Origin: Xanthoparmelia taractica
Taxonomy: Eukaryota; Ascomycota; Lecanoromycetes; Lecanorales; Parmeliaceae
NCBI GenBank assembly: GCA_033085395.1
Contig: JANQBS010000320.1
Location: forward strand, 1-40,239
Direction: 5' to 3'
Length of the DNA stretch: 40,239 nucleotides
The translations under genes and the position numbers were made by a program. This document shows positions 22,871 to 32,544 of the stretch, one piece after another. Below the pieces are notes generated by a model. The model was not told where the DNA came from, searched no databases, and worked only from the letters and a program-made list of their open reading frames with translations. The number at the start of each line of letters is the position of its first letter. Position 1 is the first letter of the stretch.

Positions 22871-24132
22871 AGGTTTCTATTTCTGTTCAGCGACAACCGA
22901 CACACTTGGTTGGATTGAATGGATAGCTACCCCTCGTACCTTAGCTAAATAAAGAGTGGGCGCTAACTCCGGCCGCTAACAGCACTTGGCTTTCACTTGG
23001 CTTGTCTTGGCCTTTACTTAGGAAAAGGACGACTGGCGGCTCCAGAGCATTAGAGAAAGGACATGTGATGGACGGGCTGCCGATTGGCTTCATCACTCTG
23101 CAGATCCAAGATATCTTTATATCTTGCTGGCGGCTACAACAAACTATCTTCAGACTTACTTCCGAGCTTCTTCACACTTTGGCTTCGACAGGAATATCAA
23201 ATCTTCCGACAATAACACCTACCCTCCTATACCATCCCCTTACTCGCCTTTTCTCTCGCAACTCTTCTTTTCGTCTATCTCCAACCCATGCAAGGGATAA
23301 TGGGGCTGTTCGCGATATTCGTATTTGATATACTTCTGCCTCATGGGATGCACGCTAAGTAGCCAAGTACTTTAATGTGGTTTCCTACGTCATGAATCGG
23401 TCTGGCGTGTCGGATGGTTAGCAATTACCATGAGTCAAAAACAGCCTTCTCACTGGCCAATCGATTCATTATTATCAGCATACTGTACAACGCCTGCCTC
23501 CCCAGGTCCCCTCTTTTGCATTCTTATTATTCACTGCAGCAAGAATCGTCTTCCACGATTTTAGCGACAAAGGGGCCGACATGCAAAAGTTATAAATATA
23601 TGGCTCGGCGGTTGTGGAGGTTGAACTCGGTCCTGCAGCTTTGCGTGCAACAGGCAAGTGTGAAACAGCTGTTATCATGGCCCGGTCTACCTGTCTCGCA
23701 TGGTGAGGAAGACTTCGACTGTCATTGCTATTCTGTCCTGCCAAAACCCTGTCTCCCAATCTGACCTCGACTCTACGAGACTCGAGGCGTTTCAGTCGCC
23801 CATCACTGCTAGCTCGATGAATACACTACCTTTACCTCTTAATTCATAGCTACTCCTACTCATGAGGACCATCTAGTGCCTTGTTGCCTTAGTAGTTGGA
23901 CACTGGTTCCTGGTGTGAGGCGTCAACAACAGTCTTGAATATACATGCTGGACCGTAAATATTCCTATCGTAAAGGTGCATTGGGGAGAGTTTATACCTC
24001 CTAGGTTACAGAGAAAGAGACTGCGCGCATCACGCTGCAGTCTTGTAGACTCTTTTGGTCTCGGGCTCAATCGGTCGCTGGCAGTTGAATCCTTAGTAAA
24101 GGATCTTGACAAGAAGAAGAACAGAGATCGTT
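22601..24132. other. Intergenic region with promoter-like stretches, no firm gene
   Basis: Apart from the AGT repeat, no firm gene is visible. A TATA-like and pyrimidine-rich stretch (about 23110-23287) leads into an ATG at 23288 with a 24-codon hydrophobic frame (MQGIMGLFAIFVFDILLPHG) that stops at 23362. A second TATA-like word (TATAAATATATGG) near 23590 precedes a 49-codon frame beginning about 23703. Either could be a first exon of a small gene, but no supported continuation was found. Single-frame readings at 23002-23328 and 23414-23764 have no family features. Confidence 0.45.
22796..22870. repeat. AGT/GTA trinucleotide microsatellite (about 25 units)
   Basis: An almost uninterrupted run of GTA/TAG units follows TACCTTAGGTAGTAAGTA. 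It lies about 200 bp upstream of the DUF3455 start codon. Length polymorphism among isolates would be expected for a pure triplet run of this size. Confidence 0.97.
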
Positions 24133-25409
24133 TCAGTCAACGTCCGGTACCGGCAGACCATGAAATAGTTTCACCTTCATACCTAGATCGGCTAACGCTT
24201 GTCTGCTTCGCTCAACTCGTAGGTCTGAAGCCTCTTTGACCGATACAAGTACAAAGTCATGCTCCAATACTGCAGATCCAACCTCAACGTCATACTTCTT
24301 CGCAATCATCCTGTCGGCAGGATGGAAATCGACAAGGAGTGATTCCTTGACTCCAAAAACAGCATCCGACGTCTCGTAAGGATCACCACGTGTGTACAAC
24401 GCCGTGATCAGATGGTCGTATCCCGATTTCTCGAACATGAAATGCATATGGGCTGGTCTGAATGGATGACGTTGTAGCTTCTCAAGAAGCTTTCCCACTG
24501 GGCCGTCGTGTGGAATTGGATAGGAAACTGGCTTGATGGCCTTGAACCAGAAATTGCCGTCCTTATCGCTTTTCATCACACATCTCCCGTCCGGACCCTC
24601 TCGATCAGCGTATTGCACGTCATAATGCCCTGAAGAGTCCGTTTCCCAGATATCAATCTGTACATCGGAAACAGGCTTGCCGAGTGAGTCTTTGACGGTG
24701 CAAAGGACTAAGCAAGGTTCGCCTGCGGGATCATGGGAGATTGCGTCGCCATTGGCGATAACCTCCGCTTTGTGTGAGTGGAAGGGTCCAAGAACAGTTC
24801 CCTCGGTAGAATGGTCCGGCTTGGGATGGTCTATACTATCAATAAGCAACGAAAGGCCGAGGATATCAGAGAGCAGTATGAACTCCTAGAAAAAAGAAAC
24901 AGGTCAGCATAGATTTGTAAGCAGGCAAGTACACTGCCAGAAAGAGTCGCCGTTGCCACGGAGAAATTCATTAGAGTTTGGGAATATTGCTACGGAAGTC
25001 AGGTCTTGTTGGGGAGAAAAGTATATGCAAGGACTGCTTCTGCCCATCGATGACCAATCACTGCGGCATGCGACGTTTCATAGTACAATACATAGCACTA
25101 GCCGGTACCTCAAACTGCGACCTCTCTCGACAGCTAGCTGAGAAAACGCAGTTTGAGAGACATAGAGCATACTTGTCGCACATCGCTGCACGTTTGGCCC
25201 ACAGCGGTCAAGAACTCCAATGCAGCCATCCATTCTTTCGTACTCAGCCTTGTCTCCCTAGCGAAGTCATGGAGATGCGTGACCAGCCGGTCCAGGAGGT
25301 AAGTGAGACGAAGATCTGAAGTTTGGGAATTGATACGGATGGTGTTCTCGGTGATGTTTTCAGTTGTTAAATCCTTCATTGGAGGTACCTTGGCTTTTGA
25401 GGGATCCAT
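24133..25409 (-). CDS. Intradiol ring-cleavage dioxygenase (catechol or hydroxyquinol 1,2-dioxygenase type)
   Basis: Two exons, complement(24133..24885, 25173..25409), encode 329 aa. The join SDVRQ|EFILLSDILGLS is contiguous in this family, so the 287-nt intron is real although much longer than others here. The N-terminal helical linker domain has LVTHLHDFARETRLSTKEW. Iron ligands are intact: Tyr167 in GHYDVQY, Tyr201 in SYPIPHDGPVG, and His225 and His227 in RPAHMHF. They fall at almost the same numbers as in Pseudomonas catechol 1,2-dioxygenase. These enzymes use Fe(III) and O2 to open catechol-type rings to muconates, or hydroxyquinol to maleylacetate, in aromatic catabolism. The exact substrate cannot be read from sequence. 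No signal peptide is seen, so a cytosolic enzyme is expected. It is divergent from the CDF transporter gene. Confidence 0.92.
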
Positions 25410-25567
25410 GATAGAGCTTTGGTATGAAACGAATCTGTCACTGCCCGTCTAAATCTTGGATGAGAAGAGGAATTTTGACCTGACCTCGTCAACTGGTAAA
25501 GAGACATTCCTGATATTGCTTTATTCGTTCTACCCCTCGTACTACTTTAAAGTATAACGTACCTTTA

Positions 25568-25704
25568 TCTACGGAGGGTGGCACAATTAGTCCTGGACAG
25601 CGCTAGTATCAGCCCTAGCCCTACTTTCGGAAGATGACCCTAGAGTACTTCTTTGCTTCCCTAGAATTATCTCTTAGGAGACTAATTGTGCCACCCTCCG
25701 TAGA
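25568..25704. mobile_element. 137-bp MITE with perfect 25-bp terminal inverted repeats
   Basis: The left end (25568-25592, beginning TCTACGGAGGGTGGC) is an exact inverted copy of the right end (25680-25704, ending CCACCCTCCGTAGA). TA dinucleotides at 25570-25571 and 25701-25702 fit a Tc1/mariner-type TA target duplication, with CGGAGGG...CCCTCCG as the element tips. The remaining TC/GA outside would then be coincidental or part of the element. The 87-bp interior has no coding capacity. There are no RIP-type mismatches between arms, so the insertion looks recent or was too short for RIP. Confidence 0.85.
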
Positions 25705-25874
25705 CTGCTCGATGAATCCGGATTCGGCAAAAGCAGACGCTATACTATTCTAGTTCTAGTTAAGATGATTGAAAAATAACATGGCCACGCTAGAATAATA
25801 CCTCGTCGTAATAATAAGGTAATTTCAGGCCAAATTCACAATACGAATTTTGCTCGGTGAAGGCGCAGCTTGGC

Positions 25875-26040
25875 TAAGGTATCCACTCTTTTCCTTACCG
25901 AGTACTTCGTACCGTAAAGTACCTTAGCTTCTGAACCTAGGCGGGCCGGTCGGGAGAAAGGGTCAAAACATTAAAGTAGAGTAAGGTAAAGTACGCACAG
26001 TAGCACGGTAGCTAAGGTAAGGTACGTAAGGTACCTTTAT
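25875..26040. promoter_or_regulatory. Cluster of AAGGTA/TACCTT words
   Basis: Words such as CTAAGGTATCC, GTACCGTAAAGTACCTTAG, GTAAGGTAAAGTACG and GCTAAGGTAAGGTACGTAAGG recur in both orientations within about 165 bp, just before the CDF start. The same word also occurs near 3893, 3943, 22785 and 22938. It may be a binding site array or a low-complexity promoter repeat; the sequence alone cannot tell. Confidence 0.5.
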
Positions 26041-26220
26041 GTGCTTACAACAAGCACCAGGCACAGCTGGTGCGCAAAAAAATACTCAAATTTTGATACA
26101 AAGCATTATCCATCATCATCATCATCATTATCATTACAATCATTCATGGCATTACCCCGTCTTCTATACAACATACTGCCCAAGTAGACCAACTGGTCTC
26201 CCACCCCACCGCCCTTCACC

Positions 26221-27588
26221 ATGGCCGACCTTTCCAACACCCGACCAATATACACCATTCCACTTCATGGTCAGCCACAAACATCCGACACTCCAACCGC
26301 CTCAATGAGTAAAACACCATCAGTCACCACCGTCCAACGAGCGACAAGTACTGCCTTCGAACCTACCAAGCCCAGCGACAACGACAACGACCCCGTTCCT
26401 CGCCATCCCACCGCTTCTTCTCCTGATGAAGAGAACCAGCCTCCACATTACTCCTACGACAATGATCCCTATCACCTCTCGACGAAGCTCAAGACTGACA
26501 GCGAGATCGAAGCAATACGTGCGAATACGTCCCGGAAAAGAGATGGCTACGGTCCAATTACCCTAAATAAAGAAGCGCACAAGGCCAAGAAGCTCCAGGA
26601 CTTCTACGAAAATCAGAACGAGAACATCCAGAAATGGCTCAAGCCTGTCGATGAGCATATAAGGTTGGCCAAGATTTTCGAAGGGGCGAACCATCTCAAG
26701 TACCAGATCGCTGTGCAAGGCTCTTTCGTAGCCAATCTGCTCCTCGCTGTCCTACAGAGCTATGCCGCCATATCTGCAGGCAGTTCACTCTCCTTGTTCA
26801 CCACCATGGCCGATGCCATCTTCGATCCCATGTCCAACATCACCCTCATCGTCTGCAATCGCGCTGTCAAAAAAGTCGACCCTCGAAGATTCCCCTCAGG
26901 TAAAGCTCGTATCGAAACGGCGGGAAACATTGTCTTCTGCTTCCTCATGTCCGCCGTCTCCTGGATCATCATTGTGCTATCCCTCATGGAGCTGAAACAA
27001 GGCAATTCAGAACAGACCAAACCCTTACATCTACCCTCTGTATTAGCAGTGGCCATCGCATGTGCTACGAAATTCGCGCTGTTTTGCTACTGCTGGACCC
27101 TGCGTAACGTCTATTCACAGATCCGCATTCTTTGGGAAGACCACCGCAATGACCTTTTCATCAACGGCTTTGGTCTCCTCACCTCCGTTGGTGGCAGTAG
27201 GTTGAAGTGGTGGATTGATCCAATGGGCGCTATCATGCTTTCTTGCCTAATATCATACCTCTGGCTCTCTACCGCCTACTCGGAGTTTCAGCTCCTTATC
27301 GGTGTAACAGCAGACACGCAAATGCAGCAATGGATCACCTACATCTCCATGACGCATTCTTCCACCATCGTTGCCATTGACACCGTTCGCGCCTACCACT
27401 CTGGTCCGCGGATCATAGTGGAAGTGGACGTTGTCATGGACCCCTCAGAGACCTTGCGCACTACGCACGACGTGGCTGAGGAGCTGCAGATGAAGCTGGA
27501 AAGTTTGCCACATGTTGAGAGGGCATATGTACACATTGACTTTGAGACGAGCCATAAACCGGAGCATTTCTTGAAGAAAGAGTTGTAA
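26221..27588 (+). CDS. Cation diffusion facilitator (Mn-type CDF) transporter
   Basis: A single exon encodes 455 aa. The polar N-terminus (about 1-160) is cytosolic. Six membrane segments follow, roughly 170-190, 192-212, 240-262, 275-298, 312-328 and 333-353, then a cytosolic C-terminal domain (RAYHSGPRIIVEVDVVMDP...LESLPHVERAYVHIDFE). Metal-site motifs are DAIFD (Asp198 and Asp202) in TM2 and DHRND (Asp307 and Asp311) in TM5. The DxxxD pattern at both positions is typical of the Mn2+ subgroup of CDFs, rather than the HxxxD of Zn transporters. It probably exports Mn2+ or a similar ion to the outside or into a compartment by H+ antiport. The N-terminus has no targeting signal I recognise. The start at 26221 is preferred for its TTCACCATGGCC context. 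Confidence 0.92.
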   Translation: MADLSNTRPIYTIPLHGQPQTSDTPTASMSKTPSVTTVQRATSTAFEPTKPSDNDNDPVPRHPTASSPDEENQPPHYSYDNDPYHLSTKLKTDSEIEAIRANTSRKRDGYGPITLNKEAHKAKKLQDFYENQNENIQKWLKPVDEHIRLAKIFEGANHLKYQIAVQGSFVANLLLAVLQSYAAISAGSSLSLFTTMADAIFDPMSNITLIVCNRAVKKVDPRRFPSGKARIETAGNIVFCFLMSAVSWIIIVLSLMELKQGNSEQTKPLHLPSVLAVAIACATKFALFCYCWTLRNVYSQIRILWEDHRNDLFINGFGLLTSVGGSRLKWWIDPMGAIMLSCLISYLWLSTAYSEFQLLIGVTADTQMQQWITYISMTHSSTIVAIDTVRAYHSGPRIIVEVDVVMDPSETLRTTHDVAEELQMKLESLPHVERAYVHIDFETSHKPEHFLKKEL

Positions 27589-28071
27589 TCACTTCTGTGA
27601 ATGACTTCTAGGTTACGGGTGTGAGGTCTGCTTGAGACTGTTAACTCATGGGACATTTGAGATTTGCCGTAGGGGTTGCGGAAGCTACATAGATGATGAA
27701 CTAGATACCCGGATTGAATGACAATTTTCGCCGGTTTCGGGCTGAAGGACTCATCACGGACCTTGCTTCGCTCTTCCTTGATTCTGTTCACCAACATGCC
27801 CACCTGGACAGCTGGCCTGAAAGTCGGTCTGAATTCTGAGCTGTTGCCCTCTACAACGGTAGTATGGACCGCAACCCACCCATCACCGGCCTCAGCCCCT
27901 TAAGCAATCTTGGCTTCCTTGCATCTACCATAGCAAAAACCACTGCAGAAGCAGCGTGGGCATCTTAGTTGCTGTCGGCCTATCCAGTCTCTGGTCCTCT
28001 TTCCCCTCTCCCCTTTTGAATCTAGGGGGTTTGGGAGTAATTTCTGGCTGTCTTACGGCGTATACCGATTG
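27589..28071. other. Intergenic region
   Basis: This lies between the 3' end of the CDF gene and the stop of the aldehyde dehydrogenase relic. Minus-strand frames here overlap the CDF gene end or lack features. No gene is supported. Confidence 0.55.
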
Positions 28072-28830
28072 CTAAGCAGGTATTGAATCCAGCCGGGCAC
28101 AGCCACGACAGGGCGGCTGGTGCGTGAAGACCTCGAAGCCGTATATGCCGTGGTAAGCACCACTACCAGCATTACCCACACCGCCGAAGGGTGTCTTCTC
28201 GACAGAAGCTTGGACCACGATATTAGGAACCAGGGTTGTCAGTCAAGCCTTCTTTAATACCGGGATCTGAACTGATTAACATGAAGGGCTCTCAAAGAAG
28301 CGAGTACAGCTTAGATTAAGTAATTGACTATTGGGCATGAATCGAAAGGGAGGAGGGCTTGCGCAAGAATACTCGGGTCAGTATGTCAGCTGCGGTGGAC
28401 GGCTCTTACATCGTTGATCGTCACGGGTCCTGACGAGGTCTTGTGAAGGACTAGTGGATGTCGGACTCATGGGTACTTAGCCCAGAGTAATTACCTTCAT
28501 CCAGAATACGAACAGCGTGATCTTTGCCTTCATCTTTCATGGATTGATTGATCCAATAGCATGGCTTTCTACAAATGTTTCGTGCCCGCTGGGACCAAGG
28601 AAGAGGGATTGCCATGTAGAGATATCTGTCCTGTGTTTCAAGCATTGGGAAAAGACGTTGCGTTTGGCGGCCAGGTTGATGTCCGCTGAGGCATCACGAA
28701 ACATGCAATTTGGCCTCCGAGTTCGAGGACGCGCGACTGGTATCTTAATGGGAAAAGAACAGACAACAAAACCTGGACATGATGTCCGCTCTAACAGCCT
28801 CCCGGATTGTTTCCCACCCGTTTCCGTATT
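28072..28830 (-). pseudogene. Decayed class-3-type aldehyde dehydrogenase
   Basis: Scattered minus-strand pieces keep ALDH order and spacing. At the 3' end, NIVVQASVEKTPFGGVG then NAGSGAYHGIYGFEVFTH, with the stop at 28072-28074, is the conserved C-terminal block. Further upstream are SSGPVTINDV (about 28400-28430), DASADINLAAKR (about 28660-28695), LELGGQIACF (about 28700-28735) and a GNG...TIREAV remnant (about 28800-28825). The pieces lie in different frames, with stops between them. The catalytic Cys segment (normally GQTC) reads NTGQIS in a shifted frame, so the nucleophile is lost. The N-terminal half is not visible. Decay includes insertions or deletions, not only transitions, so RIP alone does not explain it. 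Intact relatives oxidise fatty or aromatic aldehydes with NAD(P)+. Confidence 0.82.
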
Positions 28831-29326
28831 CTAGTATATCAGCCAGAGGCTAGCACCATCCTATGGGTTAGTAAGGTAGTGCAAGGGTCATAAGTATGCT
28901 GTTTTCATCTGGAGTATATCTATCAGTCACAGTCTTGCGCATTTTCAAACGAGAGGATTGAGTGATGTTATCAATTGCGAGCTCTTCTCACTGAGACGCT
29001 AAGACCGATTATATGATGGACATGCAATAGCTCGCTTCCTCATCCTGCCCATGTGACGTCCATTGATTCGCTTCGCGAAGCAAGCTTTAACTTTTAAGAA
29101 GTGCAGATTCAATATGAACGAGACAGGCATTCATCGTGCCTTAATAGGTCCCATCTCCTCTTGTTCAAATCCAGGCTTTTTTCCTTCAACTCTAGATATG
29201 TAGGACGAGAATTACAGGAAAGATCTGAAGTTTGACCGTGCACCAGTCCTTGTGCGATCTGATTTCGGCATTCGCGTCCAAGAGATACATCATGTGTACA
29301 AGTAGCAAAACGGCAAGGAACCTTAT
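28831..29326. other. Intergenic region
   Basis: No supported gene. It may contain remnants of the N-terminal half of the decayed aldehyde dehydrogenase, but I could not recognise any. The SDR 3' flank lies at the right end. Confidence 0.5.
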
Positions 29327-30505
29327 CTACAGCCTTCCTTTCCCCCATAATGCGCCGCCATCGAGAGTGATGCAAGCTCCATTGACATGACTGGATGCCC
29401 TACTCGCCAAGTACACGACTGCGCCGGCAATGTCTTCCGGCTTGCCCAATCGCCCGTTGGGGTTCTGCTTCGCTATCTCTGCCTCACCACCATGCAGGGA
29501 CATCAACCCCGAAGCCATCTTTGACGGAAAGAAGCCTGGCGCAATGCTGTTGCAAAGGATGTATCGAGGCCCGAGCTCGACAGCCAGGTTGCGGGTAAGG
29601 TGTATTACAGCCGCTATAGAGTGGAAAAAAATTTAACGAGAAAAATGGCAGGCCAGAGAACAAGGGCATTCATACCTTTAGACGCTGAATAGCCGAAGGT
29701 GGCATTTTCACCTAGAGAGCCAACACCGAGGCCGGCAATAGAGGCGGTAACGATAACACGGGATGGGTCCTCCATTGATGCATTCTTCTGAAGTAAGGGT
29801 GCAAACCTATTTCATACAGCGTCAGTGATGATGTTTGCGAAGAGCACCCAGCCACCAAGAGGGGAGGACAGCACGGACAAGCGGATAGTATTGAAGACAC
29901 TCTTGACGTTCAAGTCCATCACCTTCGCGAAAGCGCTGTCAGGATGGGTATCGAACTTTTCCCCCCAGGTAGCCCCCGCGTTCGCAAATAAGATGTCCAC
30001 GTGGTCCGTCGTTTCCATGATCTTCTTCACGAGGGCCTCTACCTCTGCAACTTTTGCGCTGTCGGCGGGCACCGAGATGGCTTGAGCACCTGGGCGTTTG
30101 TTGGGCAGGGCATTGAGGGCGGCGCAGGCAGAGTCGCAGGCTGCTGCTTTTCGCGAGGTTATGTAAACCTTTGAACAGCCAGCTTGGAGAAAGCTAAGAG
30201 GGCGAACCTCCCGTCAGTACCTGGTGGAGTAGGAGTCGGGTCAGGGAAGCGTACCCAGAAGCAGCATGGAGACCCAGACCCCTCGAGCCGCCTGTCTACG
30301 CGCAGTACGGTGTCAGCCTGTTTCATTCCAAACAATAAATACAATGGAGATAACAGACAGACGAAAAATAGCGACAAGAAGACGAGTCAAACTTTGTTAT
30401 CATTCTTAGGGGGAAGAGGCATACTACAACCGCTACCTTTCCTTCGAGGGAGAAGAGACTCCCGAAATCGTGAATCTCAGTTTGGGCTTTTGCTTCGGCG
30501 GCCAT
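29327..30505 (-). CDS. Short-chain dehydrogenase/reductase (SDR, classical)
   Basis: Five exons, complement(29327..29613, 29676..29806, 29879..30193, 30255..30295, 30425..30505), encode 284 aa. Introns are 129, 61, 72 and 62 nt. The joins restore classical SDR motifs: TGGSRGLG (28-35, cofactor), NAGA (112-115), the catalytic triad Ser168 in TASIAG, Tyr185 and Lys189 in YSASK, then NSIAPGFFPSKM, GRLGKPEDIAGAVVYLAS and the terminal NGACITLDGGALW. The 41-nt second exon carries the cofactor loop. These enzymes carry out NAD(P)H-dependent oxidation or reduction of carbonyl or hydroxyl groups; the substrate is unknown, and RhlG/FabG-like reductases are the closest type by motif. The protein has no signal peptide. 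It lies beside the ALDH relic and downstream of the LysM gene on the same strand. Confidence 0.93.
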
Positions 30506-30920
30506 GATATAAGGCGTCCGCTGAAAGCAATTGAAATCTCAAATCTAAATGGACAGAAAGAAAATTTAGAGGAAGGAGGAGTTTGATTGGTACTTACTTT
30601 GTTGGAATATCTTACGTTCAGTTAATGCTGTGCCGATGAAAAGTGAGGTGCCAACTTAGCGGGCCGAGGTTCAAAAGGTACGATACCTCATTGCCCGGCT
30701 TTTGGCGGACGAGTGGTGGAGGGAAACTCTTCTTCCTTTGAGAGCGGGCACCTCGAAAGAAACATAATTTGCTCTGCGTCTGCTCCTTCACATCGAAAGG
30801 TGATACGCTATATACAGTCTATAGAAGTACACCGTCGTCATTGATCCCAAAACAACCCCTCCCCTCACCTAATGCTATTATGTGGAGACGCATGTTCCAT
30901 GCTCAAATTTTTTCTCCCTT
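30506..30920. promoter_or_regulatory. Upstream region of the SDR gene and 3' flank of the LysM gene
   Basis: This 415-bp gap between two minus-strand genes should contain the SDR promoter and the LysM 3' UTR. A TATA-like word (CTATATACAG) is near 30809. No coding sequence is supported. Confidence 0.5.
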
Positions 30921-32064
30921 TTAAAGCTGACCAGTCAAGCCTGTCTGCATGCCGGTTTTCCGCTTTCCCGGCTTCTGGCCTGTCTTACGCCCGTTCGATG
31001 CTCTTTCCAAAGGATGTTCCTTTTCCCATTTCTCGTCGGCCAGATACGCTTCCACAGCGAGACCAAGGTTGTAGTCTGATTGTTGAAGGTAGAGGACAGC
31101 AATGTCATATCTGAGATGTATAAGAATGCTCGACAGTTGATCAGCCTTGTTCAGACCAAGGTCACCAGGGGGGGGAATGAGTACTCAGATACTTTGCACG
31201 CAACCATCCACCTTCTAATCTTCGCCTTTCGTATTTCCTCTTCTTCGCTTTCCATTGGTTCAGGACTCAAGCTGATGCCTCCTTTGTAGATCTCCCCGGG
31301 AATAAGTATTGTTCGTCGAGCAGCTAGCAGATGGTCTGCGAATAGACCGTTTTTTCGCCTCAGCGCATCTTGAGGAACACCGTAGCGCAGTGAGAGTGAC
31401 AGCACTGAATCCTGAGCAGGGTCCAAAAAATGCAAGACATTCTCTGCTGGAGCGTCTGGCGATGGACGGTTCTTTTCTTGTGGTGGTGTGAAAATATTCA
31501 ACGCAGAATATGCTGGGGGCACATCGCTAACCGCTGGTGAAGCCAAAGTAGCAGGGCCGGGACGAGGAGAAGGAGGCGGCGAGTACGCTGGAGGATCACG
31601 AAGGCCTTGTGGTAATGACGACGGGCCAGATGAGACTCTACATTGTAAGGCTGCAGTCAGTACTACCTGTCTGGGGGGATTATCGAGCCTTGAAAATATT
31701 TCGAGTGTAGAGATTTCCAAGTATGACTCAAGGCTCAGCATGAGTCCACGGGAGGATCTATGTAACCTCAAAGACGTACTGGCAGAACAGGCCTTAAATC
31801 GAGGTTCAGTCTCTCATTATTGCACTACGTCCTGCGGATGGGTGGCTCACAGTAAGATGAAAACCGAGGATTGTCCTCCAACAAAGGATCAGTTGAGGCC
31901 TTCGGTATAGAATAGATTGGCGGAGAGCATACTGCGATACAGTTCCCACAAACAAATCGACCGCAACATTCCAAGCCGTGAACCCGCAGTGTGGGCTTCT
32001 CCTTCTTCTCATCAAACTGTGGCGAAATGACAGTCGCGCAAGTGCAGCATGTCTCGTCAATCAT
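30921..32064 (-). CDS. Intracellular LysM-domain protein with N-terminal Cys-rich zinc-finger-like module
   Basis: Five exons, complement(30921..31110, 31185..31637, 31780..31792, 31851..31875, 31933..32064), encode 270 aa. Exon 3 is a 13-nt microexon that supplies the C-L-F-C-Q part of YCLFCQ; without it the Cys pair is lost. The N-terminus (MIDETCCTCATV...LECCGRFVCGNCIADNPRF...YCLFCQ) has four CxxC-like pairs, probably binding zinc. A Pro-rich linker follows (LPQGLRDPPAYSPPPSP). A LysM domain lies at about 124-168 (HFLDPAQDSVLSLSLRYGVPQDALRR...AARRTILIP). The conserved tail includes EEEEIRKAKIRRWMVACKVSEYDIAVLYL and DEKWEKEHPLE. There is no signal peptide, so it is unlike secreted chitin-binding LysM effectors. 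A widespread ascomycete protein of this layout exists; its function is unknown to me. It is divergent from uS8. Confidence 0.9.
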
Positions 32065-32544
32065 CGTTGTAAGATACGCAGCAGAAGTCCAATCAACACA
32101 GATTCAATGATCAGCTCAAAACTCAGCTAATATTAAGAAGATAAAATACGGAGTAGACTTTCAGTCATAAAGATGGTCAACAATGAGAATGATAAGTCGT
32201 TAGCCACCTTTCTTTATCGCCGTTTATCGCCAGACGAGCTATCTAACTCTTTTCGACCTAGCCTGGCCCACCATCTTGGGGACGCTTCAAGCTTCAACTA
32301 TTTGACCCTTTGCACCTCCAACCATCGACGCATCTGCTCATAATCGAGGTACGTTACAATCGACGCTCATAGTAAGGTAACCCTCAAGCTGGACATACTT
32401 TGCGCATGGAATCCCTCCTACGACATGGGCTGAAGAACCCTTGATTCAAGAGCACTCTTTGCGCTTACAGGCTAATATGGATCTCTTTGCTCTGCCAGAT
32501 ACCTCACCTCTCACCACCGAGTTGAGAATCTCACGTCTGCCAAC
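32065..32544. promoter_or_regulatory. Bidirectional promoter, LysM protein / ribosomal protein uS8
   Basis: 480 bp lie between divergent start codons. A direct repeat of TTTATCGCC occurs at about 32213-32231 (TATC/GATA type words). An intron in the uS8 5' leader is possible but not shown. No other gene is seen. Confidence 0.55.

Larger units (their letters stand above)
25410..26220. promoter_or_regulatory. Divergent promoter region, dioxygenase / CDF transporter
   Basis: This 811-bp region between divergent genes holds a MITE (25568-25704), a cluster of AAGGTA/TACCTT words (25875-26040) and a CAT triplet run near 26111-26130. The CDF ATG sits in a good context (TTCACCATGGCC). No coding sequence is supported. 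Confidence 0.6.

Noticed and set aside
24133..30505. A secondary metabolite or catabolic gene cluster
   Set aside because: There is no backbone synthase, regulator or dedicated transporter; a dioxygenase, a CDF transporter, an ALDH relic and an SDR are not enough to claim a cluster.
31876..31932. Keeping the 57-nt in-frame stretch of the LysM gene as coding
   Set aside because: It has a good donor (GTATGC), a CTGAT branch word and an AG acceptor, and its removal gives NCIADNPRF, which fits the family Cys spacing.
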